From assembly GCA_037893225.1 (NCBI GenBank), contig JAZGUH010000363.1, positions 1,116,001-1,180,000 of the forward strand: a DNA stretch of 64,000 bases, given 5' to 3'. A program made the translations under genes and the position numbers. The notes below the pieces were generated by a model. It was not told the origin of the DNA, searched no databases, and worked only from the letters and a program-made list of their open reading frames with translations. Positions within the stretch are counted from its first letter, which is position 1. Each line of letters opens with the position of its first letter. This document shows positions 40,658 to 50,670 of this stretch, one piece after another. The stretch comes from Hippasteria phrygiana. Its lineage: Eukaryota; Echinodermata; Asteroidea; Valvatida; Goniasteridae.

Positions 40658-43600
40658 AACAGTGACCATAAGCCAGAGTGTCTATACCATTAGGTAAAAT
40701 ATATCTCTTCGTATCTAAAGGATTTAACGATTGCTTGACTTGAGCCTCTGTGTATATCATGTGACGCTCAGTTCCAAAACGAATCATCTTGTTTGAATAG
40801 CATTCGTTCGATAAAACGCATCGCTTATACTTTTCGTAAGATAGATCGTTGTTTATAACCACTCGGTTTACACCTTTGGCCTTTTTTAGTACGACGTCTC
40901 CTCCGTATAAAATCGAGTACATCTTCGATCTGATGCAAGTAGCTTCGCTTATGACTTTTCCTCCGCATTCGTCTTTAAATTTACCGATAACTTTCTTGTT
41001 AGTATCGTTGTATAAAAAGTGGTCTTTCTCGTAGTTGCTAAAATCGTAGTTGTCGTTTCTGGACGCCATATCGAGATAAACGTCTTTCGTATAGATAATC
41101 AAAAGCAGCGAGTCCGTGTCTGTATACATCAACCTTACTTTATCACCATACGTCTTTTTTAATTGGTTGTAATAAAAGTCGTACATTAGAGTCTTCGATA
41201 AATCTAAGATACTAACGCCGCAATAGATGGGCTTATTTAAATACGTTTTCTTTTTGTACGATTCTACGAATGAGAGACCACATTCTTTAAACGCTGTAGT
41301 AGACTTGTAACAAGGTTTAGAAACCATCTCTTTGTATTCTTCTACTTGATCGTCTCTTAATAGCACACCATCTATTCTATTTCTGACATTTTCCATCGTT
41401 TTGCCGAATACAGAATTATTCATTAATTTGAAAAAGTCTTTTTCGAAATCCGACTTTGCTTTCGTTCTGAGTTGCGTGTTTTTATCGATGTACGATTTCA
41501 TCCAAGGTTTTTGTTTAAATTGTAACGCCCGATGTACTTTAGTTAGTTTTAGGCCTAGCCTCAAACACTGTTTTAAATTGACGTAGTGCAATACATATTT
41601 TTCTTTGCGATATAGCGTACCGGTTAATTTTTTTACCTTAGCACCATCTCCTATCTCACTCGCCAACTCTCGTTGATACTCCGATAACCATTCTTCAGGT
41701 ATGATTATATTATCGGAGGCTAAAGGATAATCGTTGTGTAGATCGTGTAGTTCGGCTGGATATTCCAGGTCAACTTCGAACATATATCCAGTTAAAGCCT
41801 TATCTTTTAACGCCATGATGCGATCGTGGGCAAATTGTTTTGTACCGACCCATTTAAATCCGCCGTAAGGTAGCGGTCGACTCATGGCCCATCCGTAGAG
41901 GTTGTTGGCGTCTAGATAGAGAATATACGAATCGGGTTTATCTTGCTCGTAATCTTTCAGATACTTATTGTTGGCCTTAGCATAGCGCGTACTACCAACG
42001 CTCGATATTCCCCCTCTTTTTGCTTTTTCAAAAAATAGATGTTTATCTACATCGGTTAATAATTCTAATTCTATTTTAGTATGCCTTAATAAAGCGTCCC
42101 AACTTAATCCCGGTGCTGTGAAGTAGTTGGCTGGATCCAACTTGTAATTCATTCTACACATTTGTCTAAAATTCTCAAATACACCGGCTAGTAATAGAGT
42201 ATCCGCGGTTACATATAAGTCGTGGTATTCGCCCATGTTTTTAATGCCAAAGGTCCGCCATACTCGTTGCGCTCTTTCGTAGTCTTTGTCCGACACGTGT
42301 TCGTCCTTTAGAGCGCTGTAAAAAGATTCTTTCGGCGGTAGAGTAGTTTCGCTAAATCGTTCAAAGCTGTCCATGTACTCGTACGGATATACACCCTTTT
42401 GTAATAAGAGGTCCGCGTTCTCTTCACCAAAACGCTTCAGGAGTAGCCTAAAGGCGTCTCTCGGGCAAGACTTTACCAATTTGTCGAGACCACTAGACAT
42501 AAAATGAAACGAGTCGATAAATCTATATTGACCGATCGAAAATGAAATGTATTTTTCTGAATTTTTGGGTATACACCAGATATCTTGTTGATACTTGGAA
42601 ATACCCTGCATGATCAAGTGTGCGTCATAATTTTCTAAGTTGTGAAAGATGACTGGTATTTTCGTTTTGCCGGGTATTATTCGCAATTTAAGATTACAGT
42701 AAGCGTGTGCGGCTCCGCGATATTTACCGGTAGTGTGACAATGATCTCTTACTTTTCGAAATTTGTTAATTTTCTTTTGGCAGAACATACATGTTTTCTC
42801 GACGTATCCCTTTTCGTTTTCGTACGTGTATTCTTCCAGTTCTTCTTTACTTTTAGGTTCTACAGGCTTGTAGCACTGGCAATTACACGAGTAATTTGGA
42901 TAAATTGGTTTTTCGCAAATCCAGCACTCGTTAGAGTTTAGGTGAATTTTTTCTTCTTTTAGCGTATATATTATCGGCTTAATGCGAGCTAGTAAGTCAT
43001 TAATCTTAGGTTCGAGTTCTTGCAACGAGGTTATAAAATTGTCTATAGCGTGTTCACCTCTATAAGTCTTTCGCTTGATCTGCCGGCCATCGCATCTGAC
43101 GAGAACGTACGAATAACCGCAGGCTTTGTGCGTTGCGATTTTACCCTCAGTCTCTCTTTCTGGTACTTGCGTAGCTACGCTCGTAGAGGGTACTAAGATA
43201 GATTCAAAATCCGCGTATATGACATAGGGTGCGTCTTGTAAATTCTTAAAGTTTTTAAACTTTAGAATGCTTTTGTCTAAGTATTTGTTCGCGCTTTCAT
43301 GCGGCATTTTAACGGTAGATAAAGCAGAGTCTATTCCTTCGCAATCTTTTATGTGCCCATCCAGCTTCTCTTTTGAATTAAAATGCGTTAAACATCTCAA
43401 GCAAAACATTTTACGATGTTGACTATTGGTAACGCCAGATAAGAATCTAGGTAAGTCACTTATCCAACAATAATGACCGTCAAATAATAGCAAACTGATA
43501 GTTTTTATATCGTATGGTCTTTTAGATAAATATAGCGGATATATCAAGCTCCTTTTATCTTGTGGATAGGTTTTATTTTTGCAGTCTGCGTCATATCCTA

Positions 43601-44123
43601 ACACGTTTATACTTATATCGTTTTGTCTTTCTATTTTAGATATTTGACTTATGGGTGTGGGGAAGTCTATGTCCTTAAAATTTAATCCGTCATCGGTTTT
43701 ATAAGTAGATGGATTATTTCCGCGAAATTGGTACTTTGGGTTTGTTGCTAATTGGTTTTTAACTCTATCGGTATATATACCTAGGGCGGCTCTTAAACAC
43801 CATCTTATACACTCTTGATCTTCGTTTTTGATATTAAATATTGCGTGTTTGTTAGCTACATACTCAGGTAGTTTTACGTAAGAAGCGCCTACCAGAGGGT
43901 TAACTCTGTTTATGTTGATGTAAAACGCGACTATTTTATCTATAGTCCAACCACTTCCTTTATTCGTATATTTATCTATCTGAGATAATATCGTTTCATA
44001 TTGTTGCCTGATAGTCGTAGCTATCTCGCTTTTGTTTAAGACTCGATTTTGATAACTAAAATGAGTAGCGGTTGATGTTGTAGTCTCTTCACCCGTTGTC
44101 GTTTTTACATACTTTATTTTCAT
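40614..44123 (-). CDS. POLB: Protein-primed family B DNA polymerase
   Basis: The 1169-aa intact frame carries the 3'-5' exonuclease motifs YADFES (Asp305, Glu307), NLENYD (495-500) and YHDLYVTADTLLLAG (633-647), and the polymerase motifs LYLDANNLYG (735-744), KLMNNSVFGKT (899-909) and YTDTDS (1000-1005). Residues 400-476 hold a Cys-rich zinc region with DHCHTTGKYRGAAH, similar to endonuclease VII-type HNH zinc sites, as in other Polinton polymerases. It should replicate the element by protein priming from the TIR ends. At residues 311-321 the text VPSTSVATQVP is encoded by a palindromic repeat. The start ATG lies 6 bases after the preceding gene's stop. Confidence 0.96.
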   Translation of the reverse strand: MKIKYVKTTTGEETTTSTATHFSYQNRVLNKSEIATTIRQQYETILSQIDKYTNKGSGWTIDKIVAFYININRVNPLVGASYVKLPEYVANKHAIFNIKNEDQECIRWCLRAALGIYTDRVKNQLATNPKYQFRGNNPSTYKTDDGLNFKDIDFPTPISQISKIERQNDISINVLGYDADCKNKTYPQDKRSLIYPLYLSKRPYDIKTISLLLFDGHYCWISDLPRFLSGVTNSQHRKMFCLRCLTHFNSKEKLDGHIKDCEGIDSALSTVKMPHESANKYLDKSILKFKNFKNLQDAPYVIYADFESILVPSTSVATQVPERETEGKIATHKACGYSYVLVRCDGRQIKRKTYRGEHAIDNFITSLQELEPKINDLLARIKPIIYTLKEEKIHLNSNECWICEKPIYPNYSCNCQCYKPVEPKSKEELEEYTYENEKGYVEKTCMFCQKKINKFRKVRDHCHTTGKYRGAAHAYCNLKLRIIPGKTKIPVIFHNLENYDAHLIMQGISKYQQDIWCIPKNSEKYISFSIGQYRFIDSFHFMSSGLDKLVKSCPRDAFRLLLKRFGEENADLLLQKGVYPYEYMDSFERFSETTLPPKESFYSALKDEHVSDKDYERAQRVWRTFGIKNMGEYHDLYVTADTLLLAGVFENFRQMCRMNYKLDPANYFTAPGLSWDALLRHTKIELELLTDVDKHLFFEKAKRGGISSVGSTRYAKANNKYLKDYEQDKPDSYILYLDANNLYGWAMSRPLPYGGFKWVGTKQFAHDRIMALKDKALTGYMFEVDLEYPAELHDLHNDYPLASDNIIIPEEWLSEYQRELASEIGDGAKVKKLTGTLYRKEKYVLHYVNLKQCLRLGLKLTKVHRALQFKQKPWMKSYIDKNTQLRTKAKSDFEKDFFKLMNNSVFGKTMENVRNRIDGVLLRDDQVEEYKEMVSKPCYKSTTAFKECGLSFVESYKKKTYLNKPIYCGVSILDLSKTLMYDFYYNQLKKTYGDKVRLMYTDTDSLLLIIYTKDVYLDMASRNDNYDFSNYEKDHFLYNDTNKKVIGKFKDECGGKVISEATCIRSKMYSILYGGDVVLKKAKGVNRVVINNDLSYEKYKRCVLSNECYSNKMIRFGTERHMIYTEAQVKQSLNPLDTKRYILPNGIDTLAYGHCSSQNKTIDKYLLEK
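43163..43194 (+). repeat. Palindromic interspersed repeat, copy 9 (coding, in polB)
   Basis: GTACTTGCGTAGCTACGC followed by TCGTAGAGGGTAC. It sits between exonuclease motifs I and II of the polymerase gene and keeps the frame, adding SVATQV-like residues just after ExoI. Confidence 0.9.
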
Positions 44124-44129
44124 AGCGAT

Positions 44130-44610
44130 CTATAGTTTCATCGTTTTTATTTCTCTTAATTCAGCGACGATTTTGTTTTTGATCATCGATATGTGGGTGT
44201 TGTAAAATTGCTCTGGATCGTCGATAAACAGACTCGGAATCAGTTCCAAATTTCGATAACTGCTTTCAAATCTTCTAGTCTCTCGAAATTCTGCTTCTCG
44301 AAAAGTATTTTGCTCCTTAAATCTTTTTATAGCTTCGATGTAATCCTTTTTTATCGCTCGACCATTTCTACCCGTTGAGACGACCAGAATATTGTTATCG
44401 TGTGCGAGTTGTGCTAACGAAGCTTTAGATTGTATTTTCAAATTTTTAAATTTGTCTTCTTCTCTTTTTATAGCTCGAATAATCTCGCCTGATATACGTA
44501 TTGCGGCGTCCTGTTGGTGTTCCTAAAGATAAGTTATACTTATCGATATATCTTTTTAAAGATATTTTGTTCCATCTATTGTATCCTCGAATCGTAGGTT
44601 GTGTTTCCAT
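44130..44610 (-). pseudogene. Polinton basic/helical protein upstream of polB, two overlapping frames
   Basis: From ATG 44610 (CTATAAAGATGGAAACAC) a 54-codon frame reads METQPTIRGYNRWNKISLKR and ends at TAA 44448-44446. A second frame in another phase is open from about 44527 to 44130, has no ATG near its start (it would need TTG 44441), and encodes IKREEDKFKNLKIQSKASLA and a charged helical protein. The simplest reading is one gene of about 150 residues with a one-base phase change near 44500-44540; two separate small genes are possible. It lies just upstream of polB, 6 bases away, so coupled expression is likely. No domain recognised. Confidence 0.5.
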
Positions 44611-44693
44611 CTTTATAGTAACAAATATAATATGTTTTTTTTAAATAGAAAAATAATTAATTTTTTTTGTCTTATGTTATTTTGGGGTAATAG

Positions 44694-44932
44694 CTTTTTC
44701 GCCGGGCGCGCCCCGGCGTTTTCGTACGCTTCTCGACTATGAAAAGCACTTTTTATTTTCTTGATTTTGTGCAAATTTTGGTGTGTATATACACAGCAAA
44801 ATTTTGAATAAAATTTGGGCGATTTTTTTATGATTTTGTTTTAAAAAAATTTGACGTATGTACCTACAGCAAAATTAGAGAGAAAAGTGAAAAAACAGAA
44901 AATGACATAGAATCGGCATCTTCTATACTACT
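44694..44932 (-). repeat. Polinton terminal inverted repeat, right
   Basis: Reverse complement of 29087-29325 with very few differences. It is followed by the CGTGC duplication (44933-44937) and then by the continuation of satellite unit A3. Confidence 0.97.
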
Positions 44933-45110
44933 CGTGCCACGTGATGACGTCATCATGACGTCAGAGTAATAGGCACTACTTCGGTATAGGGTCCAAGTCT
45001 ATGCAAACTCTCATTAAGATTGAAGTCTGTTTAATGGCAAAAGTGGCGGTGAGAATAAAACGTGTGCTTTGTCTATGGCATTTTTGATAGAAGAACAAGA
45101 AGAAGAAGAA
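44933..45110 (+). repeat. Satellite unit A3, right part
   Basis: CGTGCCACGTGATGACGTCA continues exactly where the left part broke off. It runs through the CTCATTAAGATTGAAG block to the GAA tract that precedes hairpin array 3. Confidence 0.9.
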
Positions 45111-45345
45111 AGAAAAAAAATCAGAACAAAAACAATGGCTTTTCCGAAAAATTTCGGAAAAGCCAAAAATCAGAACAAAAACAATGGCTTTTCCGAAAAA
45201 TTTCGGAAAAGCCAAAAAAAAAAAAAATCAGAACAAAAAAAATGGCTTTTCCGAAAAATTTCGGAAAAGCCCCCAAAAAATCGAAACAAAAACAATGGCT
45301 TTTTTCGAAAAATTTCGGAAAAGCGAAAAAAAAAAATCGAAACAA
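45111..45345 (+). repeat. Hairpin array 3
   Basis: Four hairpins of the GGCTTTTCCGAAA/TTTCGGAAAAGCC type, in spacers AATCAGAACAAAAACAAT. The fourth (near 45298) has one damaged arm (GGCTTTTTTCG). Confidence 0.9.
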
Positions 45346-45346
45346 A

Positions 45347-46480
45347 AACGAGAGCTATATGTCTGTTTCCTAAACAGAACATAGGGCTTTTCCATATCAT
45401 TTGCTATAATGTCACTTATAATATTGCCTACTAATGAGAAATTCGACTACCCACCAAGTTTCGTGACAATCCGACGGATCTACCAATTTATATGTGTCTA
45501 TAAATTACGCCTCTAATAACGTCATTATGATGTTCCACATCAATCGCCTCTATTTTTTACATATTATTTATGACCTAACAAACTTATTTCAAAAAGAATT
45601 TCGAAAGTAGTTTGTTCTGTTGACGGGATATGGCTTACAGATTCAAGAACGTAACCATGTTAAAATCACATTCAATTACCGGCCTTTTAACATACCAGGT
45701 TTCACCCTAATCGGTCCAACAACTGTCTAGATATGGCCCCTGTTAAAAACGCAACTTTAAGGTGACGTCACGTGACACATAATGACATCATCATGACGTC
45801 ACTTCGGAGTTTGCATTCTTGTGACAATATCTGTATACCCACCAATTTTCGTGACGATTGGATGTACCCTTATACGTGTTTCAAAAAAGCAAATTTTTTG
45901 ATGACGTCCTCATGACAACACACATTTTTCACATTTATATACAATTATGTATGATCTAACAAACCTATTACAAAAAGAATTTCTAAATTGGCATGTTCTG
46001 TTGATGATATATGGCTTTAAGGTCCAAAAACTTAAACAATACTATAAAATCGTATGATGACGTCATCATGACGTCACATCAATTTTCATCTATAACATGC
46101 TCACCTACCAGCCTACCACGTTTGATCTAGTCAGACCTACGGTTCTCTAAATATTGGCCCTTCAAAAATGCACCTTTAAGATGGCGTCATGTGACACGTG
46201 AAGACGTCATCATGACGTCAGAGCAATATGCACGATTTCAGCACAGGGTCTCAGTCTACGCAAACTTTCATCAAGATGAAAGATCTTTTAACTGGCAGAA
46301 GCGCCGGCGAGAATGAATCGTGCATTGCCTATGGGATTTTTGATATCCCACGATTTGCGATGTCCCTTCTGAGCCACCTTACACCATTGGTACACGCTGC
46401 ATGCACTGCATGCAGAGCTGCGTGTATCACTTTGTATCGCACTCTACACTGACTTTGCTCGTACAGCGCAATTCCACACT
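45347..46480 (+). repeat. Satellite unit B2
   Basis: A close copy of B1 (5795-6895) along the whole length, followed like it by an A unit. Confidence 0.9.
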
Positions 46481-47560
46481 CGTTTACGTTGGATTGTAGA
46501 AACGTGCAACATGACACCCATGGTTACACTGCCTTCCCAGAATTCCTTTGTTATCATATTGTTTGGGGGCTAAATATTGAAATGGGTATATTTTGACGCT
46601 GGAGTGAGCTATGATCATAACAACTTGGAATTAGTACACAAAAATACAGTGTATAACTTTTCCGAATGTTTTTGTCATAAGAGATTGCTAAATATACAAA
46701 ATTTTGACTTGAATTTAATGACCTCTAGATGACGTCATCATGACGTCATCATGACGTCACATCAATTTTTTTTATCTGTAACAAATCCTGGCCTATCAGC
46801 ATTAAGACTGCACCCAATCGGACTTACGGTTCTCTAGATATAGGACCTTAAAGTGTGCACCTTTAAGATGACGTCACGTGACCCACGATGACGTCATCAC
46901 AACTGTACTTGTCGAAGCAAACATTTGCAACGTGGTCTTGGCCTGGATCGAGTTTGTAGTCAATCCGATCAATGACAGTGTAAGTTTTTAAGTGTATAAT
47001 AAAATTTGGAACATTTAAAAAATAATAGAAAATCAGCCGTTGACGTCATCATGACGTCACTTCGGATTTTGCATGCTAGTGACAATATCTGCCTACTCAC
47101 CATTTTTTGTGACGATCGGACCTACATTTTTTATGACGTCATGATGACGTCATACATTTTTCACAATTATATGTAAGTATCTATGATCTAACAAACCTAT
47201 TACAAAAAGAATTTCGAAATTAGCATGTTGAGTTGATGAGATATGGCTTAAGGGTTCAAAACTTTAAAAATTACTGCAAAATCGTATGATGACGTCATCA
47301 TGACGTCACGTCGATTTTCATCTATAACACAAGCCGGTCCACTAACAAACCAAGTTTGAGCTCAATCGGACTTAGGGTTCTCTAGATATAGGCCCTTCAA
47401 AAACGCACTTTTGAGATGACTCACGTGCCACGTGATGACGTCATCATGACGTCAGAGTAATATGCACGAGTTAAGATTGAAGTCTGTTTAATGGCAAAAG
47501 TGGCGGTGAGAATAAAACGTGTGCTTTGTCTATGGCATTTTTGATAGAAGAACAAGAAGG
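46480..47560 (+). repeat. Satellite unit A4
   Basis: Close copy of the other A units, with about 13 TGACGTCA sites. A block near 47460 (GGTCCAAGTCTATGC) present in other copies is missing. Confidence 0.9.
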
Positions 47561-48165
47561 AGAAGAAGAAGAAAAAAAAATCGGAACAAAAACAAAGGCT
47601 TTTCCGAAAAATTTCGGAAAAGCCAACAAAGGCTTTTCCGAAAAATTTCGGAAAAGCCAACAAGAAGAAGGAGAAGAAGAATAAGAAGAAGAAGAAGAAA
47701 AAAAAAATTAGAACAAAAACAAAGGCTTTTCCGAAAAATTTCGGAAAAGCCAATCAGAACAAAAACAAAGGCTTTTCCGAAAAATTTTGGAAAAGCTAAA
47801 AAAGCAGAACAAAAACAAAGGCTTTCCCACTGTAGCAGAAAAGCCCCCCGAAAAAAATCAAAACAAAAACAAAGGCTTTTCCGAAAATTTTCGGAAAAGC
47901 CAAAAAGAAAAAAGAAAATCTTAACAAAAACAATAGCGGTCCCGCACTGTATGCGGAACCGCTAAAAAAAGAAATATTAACGAAAACAATAGCGGTTCCG
48001 CACTGTATGCGGAACCGCTAACAAAAACAAGGGCTTTCCCGCCGGTAGCGGAAAAGCCAATCAGAACATTAACAATGGCTTTTCCGCAACAAAGCGGAAA
48101 AGCCACAAAAATCTGAACAATAACAATGGCTTTTCCGAATAATTCGGGAAAGCCAATTAAAACCC
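47561..48165 (+). repeat. Hairpin array 4 (eleven hairpins)
   Basis: The longest array. Stems include GGCTTTTCCGAAA types (47597, 47631, 47724, 47770, 47874), TAGCGGTTCCGCA with TGCGGAACCGCTA (47989-48019, perfect; 47934-47964, one mismatch), TGGCTTTTCCGC with GCGGAAAAGCCA (48076-48105, perfect) and TGGCTTTTCCGAAT with one mismatch (48127-48155). Loops vary (CTGTA, CGGTA, AACAAA). Confidence 0.92.
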
Positions 48166-48700
48166 CTTCAGTTAGAGTGGGGACCCAAGGTAAAGGGCTA
48201 CTTCCGGTGGTGGGGTTGGCCACACCACCCTTATTGAATCATTCAAAAGCACATTTCTTTTAAATAACCCTTTAAGAGCCAAGGGCTCTTAAAGCGATAG
48301 TGTTGCAGCCAGTTTTTTTTCTCGCTTTAAGCCTGTTTTACTTTTTCGGATATCATCTTTGGCTGATTTTGAAACCATTTTTGTCATTTTTTTGTCAAAT
48401 CGGGCCGGTACTTCTTTCTGGACCTTTTGTATAGAAACCGTGTATCCACAGAATGGGTTTCGTCCTGTACACTGCACAATAACTACTTAACCCGTTGGTT
48501 AATTGGAATGAAATTTTGCACAGGTAGTTATCATAGGTATCCTCATTTGCATACCTAATTTTATAAAAATCCATTGCTGTTTAGCAGAGAATGTGTGAGG
48601 GGGGTGGGATGGGCGGAATCTACTGACCACTGAGTAATCCCCCCCCTTAAATCAATCTAGCCGTGTTATTGTTATTGTTACAGGCAATACATATAAATTA

Positions 48701-49035
48701 CGGAGCCCCTAAAAGGACATCTGATGAAAACAATCCAGTATGAAGAAGTAATTTGAGTTCTTTATTTCGTGCGCTCGAAATCATTTCTTGCTCACGAAAT
48801 GATTTCGTGCACTCGAAATAAATTATTTTGTGTACTCGAAATCATTTCTTGCGCTCGAAATGATTTTGTTCGCTCGAAATGATTTCGTTCGCTTGAAATG
48901 ATTTTGTTCGCTCGAAATGATTTCGTACCCTCGAAATAATTTCGTTAGTACGAAATCACTTCGTGCACTCGAAATAAAGAACTCAAATTATTTCTTCAAA
49001 CATTTTTTGCATCATATGTCCCTTTAGGGGCTCCG
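48701..49035. mobile_element. MITE with internal TTTCG array
   Basis: Inverted ends CGGAGCCCCTAAA.../...TTTAGGGGCTCCG are flanked by TA (48699-48700 and 49036-49037) and extend inward through TTGAGTTCTTTATTTCG and its complement. The centre (48768-48980) is an array of about a dozen 18-20-bp units of the type ATTTCGTGCGCTCGAAAT, each itself nearly palindromic. It is absent at the matching place in copy 2 of the segmental duplication (about 61790). Confidence 0.85.
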
Positions 49036-49123
49036 TATTACAATGCGTAGAGTTGTATAATTTCCAGAAATGAGTCTTTTCGATTAAATCTTGTTTCCAA
49101 TGACAAAAATATGCAAGGTTTAA

Positions 49124-49592
49124 CGGCAGTGTACATGATTGGTCATTGTTGCAATTTTCAGGAATGGGCGGTTTTGGGAGTTAGTATTTTACAGGAAATA
49201 TCGTTCCACTGACCTGTTCAAAGTTTTGCGGGAAAAAACGAGAGAAAAACGGCGCTCGTTTTCAACCGTCGGGCGGTTGATAGCCTTTAGTCAAGGCGCG
49301 CGTGGCTATGGGCGCGTGACGCTCCCCGAATGCCAACATGTCCGGGGCGCGCCACTCGTCCGTGTAGCCACGCGCGCCTTAACTAAAGGCTACAGGGCAG
49401 ATTTCCAACGATTTCCAGCTGGAAATAGTTGGAAAACGATATATATTTCCACTTTTCTTGACAACGACAGCACACCTTGTGCCATAATTTCACAGGATGA
49501 TTGAGACTACTATTAACTTACAGTCTAGTAAGGTATTTCGTAATAATTCAGTAAAACAAAAATTGGAAGATTACCAATCGTGTACACTACAT
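49124..49592. mobile_element. TTAA-flanked MITE, copy 1
   Basis: Ends read (A/C)GG(T/C)AGTGTACATGATTGG and its complement, flanked by TTAA (49120-49123 and 49593-49596). The duplicate locus near 61870 shows a single TTAA without the element, proving the target duplication. TTAA is the piggyBac-type target. An internal palindrome (49282-49391) pairs AGCCTTTAGTCAAGGCGCGC with its complement. No coding capacity. Confidence 0.9.
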
Positions 49593-50213
49593 TTAACTTA
49601 AAAAATTAAGATGAGTATCGATACGCAGAACAGATTGTTTATTGAAGACAGAGCCTACTTTCCGTACTCTTTTTAAAATGTCTTTTCTCTTGCAATTCAA
49701 ATGTCATTCTATTTCAAATGAAGCATTGAACGAAAAAACGTAAATATACAAAATGCTGTTAAAACACGGAAATTTGGCGGAACTTTAACGGAATATATTG
49801 ATAAAACATCACATTGACTGTAAATTTAATGCCAACCAACGTATTTTAACAAAATATTTTACTTTGTATTACTTTTGTTTAAAATAATACTGTAAATATA
49901 CAAAATTCCGTTAAAACACGTACATTTGAAGGAAAATTGTAATTTTAACATTAAAAGTGCTGTAAAAACCAATTACAGTACAGATCTGCTAAAAATTCGC
50001 TGTAAAATTACAGATATATTTTACAGTTTAGCTCTTTTGAGCTCTAATCATGATTGGATTTGCTGGCTGATAATGTCCGCGCTGTCACGTCCGAATTTCT
50101 CAGGGTTAATCACCTAAAGTTTTTAGATGATCTAAAACAGCTCTTTGAACTTAAAGCTTGGTGGTAAATCGGGGCTAATTTTATAGAGCTGCTTAAGCAC
50201 AAATATGCTTTAA

Positions 50214-50670
50214 AGGTAGTGTACATAATTAGTTATTGTTGCAATTTTCAGAAATGGGCGGATTTGGGGGTTAGTATTTTATAGGAAATATCGTTCAAAG
50301 TTTTGCGTTGTTGGATGGCGAAAAAGAAAGAGAAAAACGGCGCTTGCTTTCAACTGTCGGGCGGATGGTAGCCTTTAGTCAAGGCGCGCGTGGCTTGCTG
50401 GACGCGCCCCGAATGCCAGCATGTCCGGGGCGCGCCACATGTCCGGGTAGCCACGAGCGCCTTGACTAAAGGCTACAGGGCAGTTTTCCAACGATTTCCA
50501 GCTGGAAATCATTGGAACCGATATCAATTTCCACTTTTATTGACAACGACAGCACACATGCTACCATCAGTTCACAGGACGATTAAGACTACTAACTTAC
50601 AGTCTAGTAAGGTATTTCGTAAAGTTCAGTAAACATTTTTTTGGAGGATTACCAATCGTGTACACTACGT
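50214..50670. mobile_element. TTAA-flanked MITE, copy 2
   Basis: Same family as 49124-49592, flanked by TTAA (50210-50213 and 50671-50674). The matching position in the other duplicate, near 62950, lacks it. Internal palindrome at 50370-50474. Confidence 0.9.

Larger units (their letters stand above)
29087..44932. mobile_element. Maverick/Polinton virus-like transposon, 15.8 kb
   Basis: Terminal inverted repeats of 239 bp begin AGTAGTATAGAAGATGCC and end with the complement, matching the AG...CT ends of the family. The interior encodes a protein-primed PolB, rve integrase, A32-like ATPase, capsid and penton-like proteins and several small membrane or coiled-coil proteins. Genes are packed tightly on both strands. 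The element sits inside satellite unit A3. TIRs differ at only a handful of positions, which suggests a fairly recent insertion, yet several genes carry disruptions. No adenovirus-like protease was seen. Confidence 0.97.

Noticed and set aside
47561..48165. CRISPR-like array
   Set aside because: Repeats are hairpins with A-rich, nearly constant spacers, there are no unique spacers and no cas genes, and the DNA is eukaryotic.
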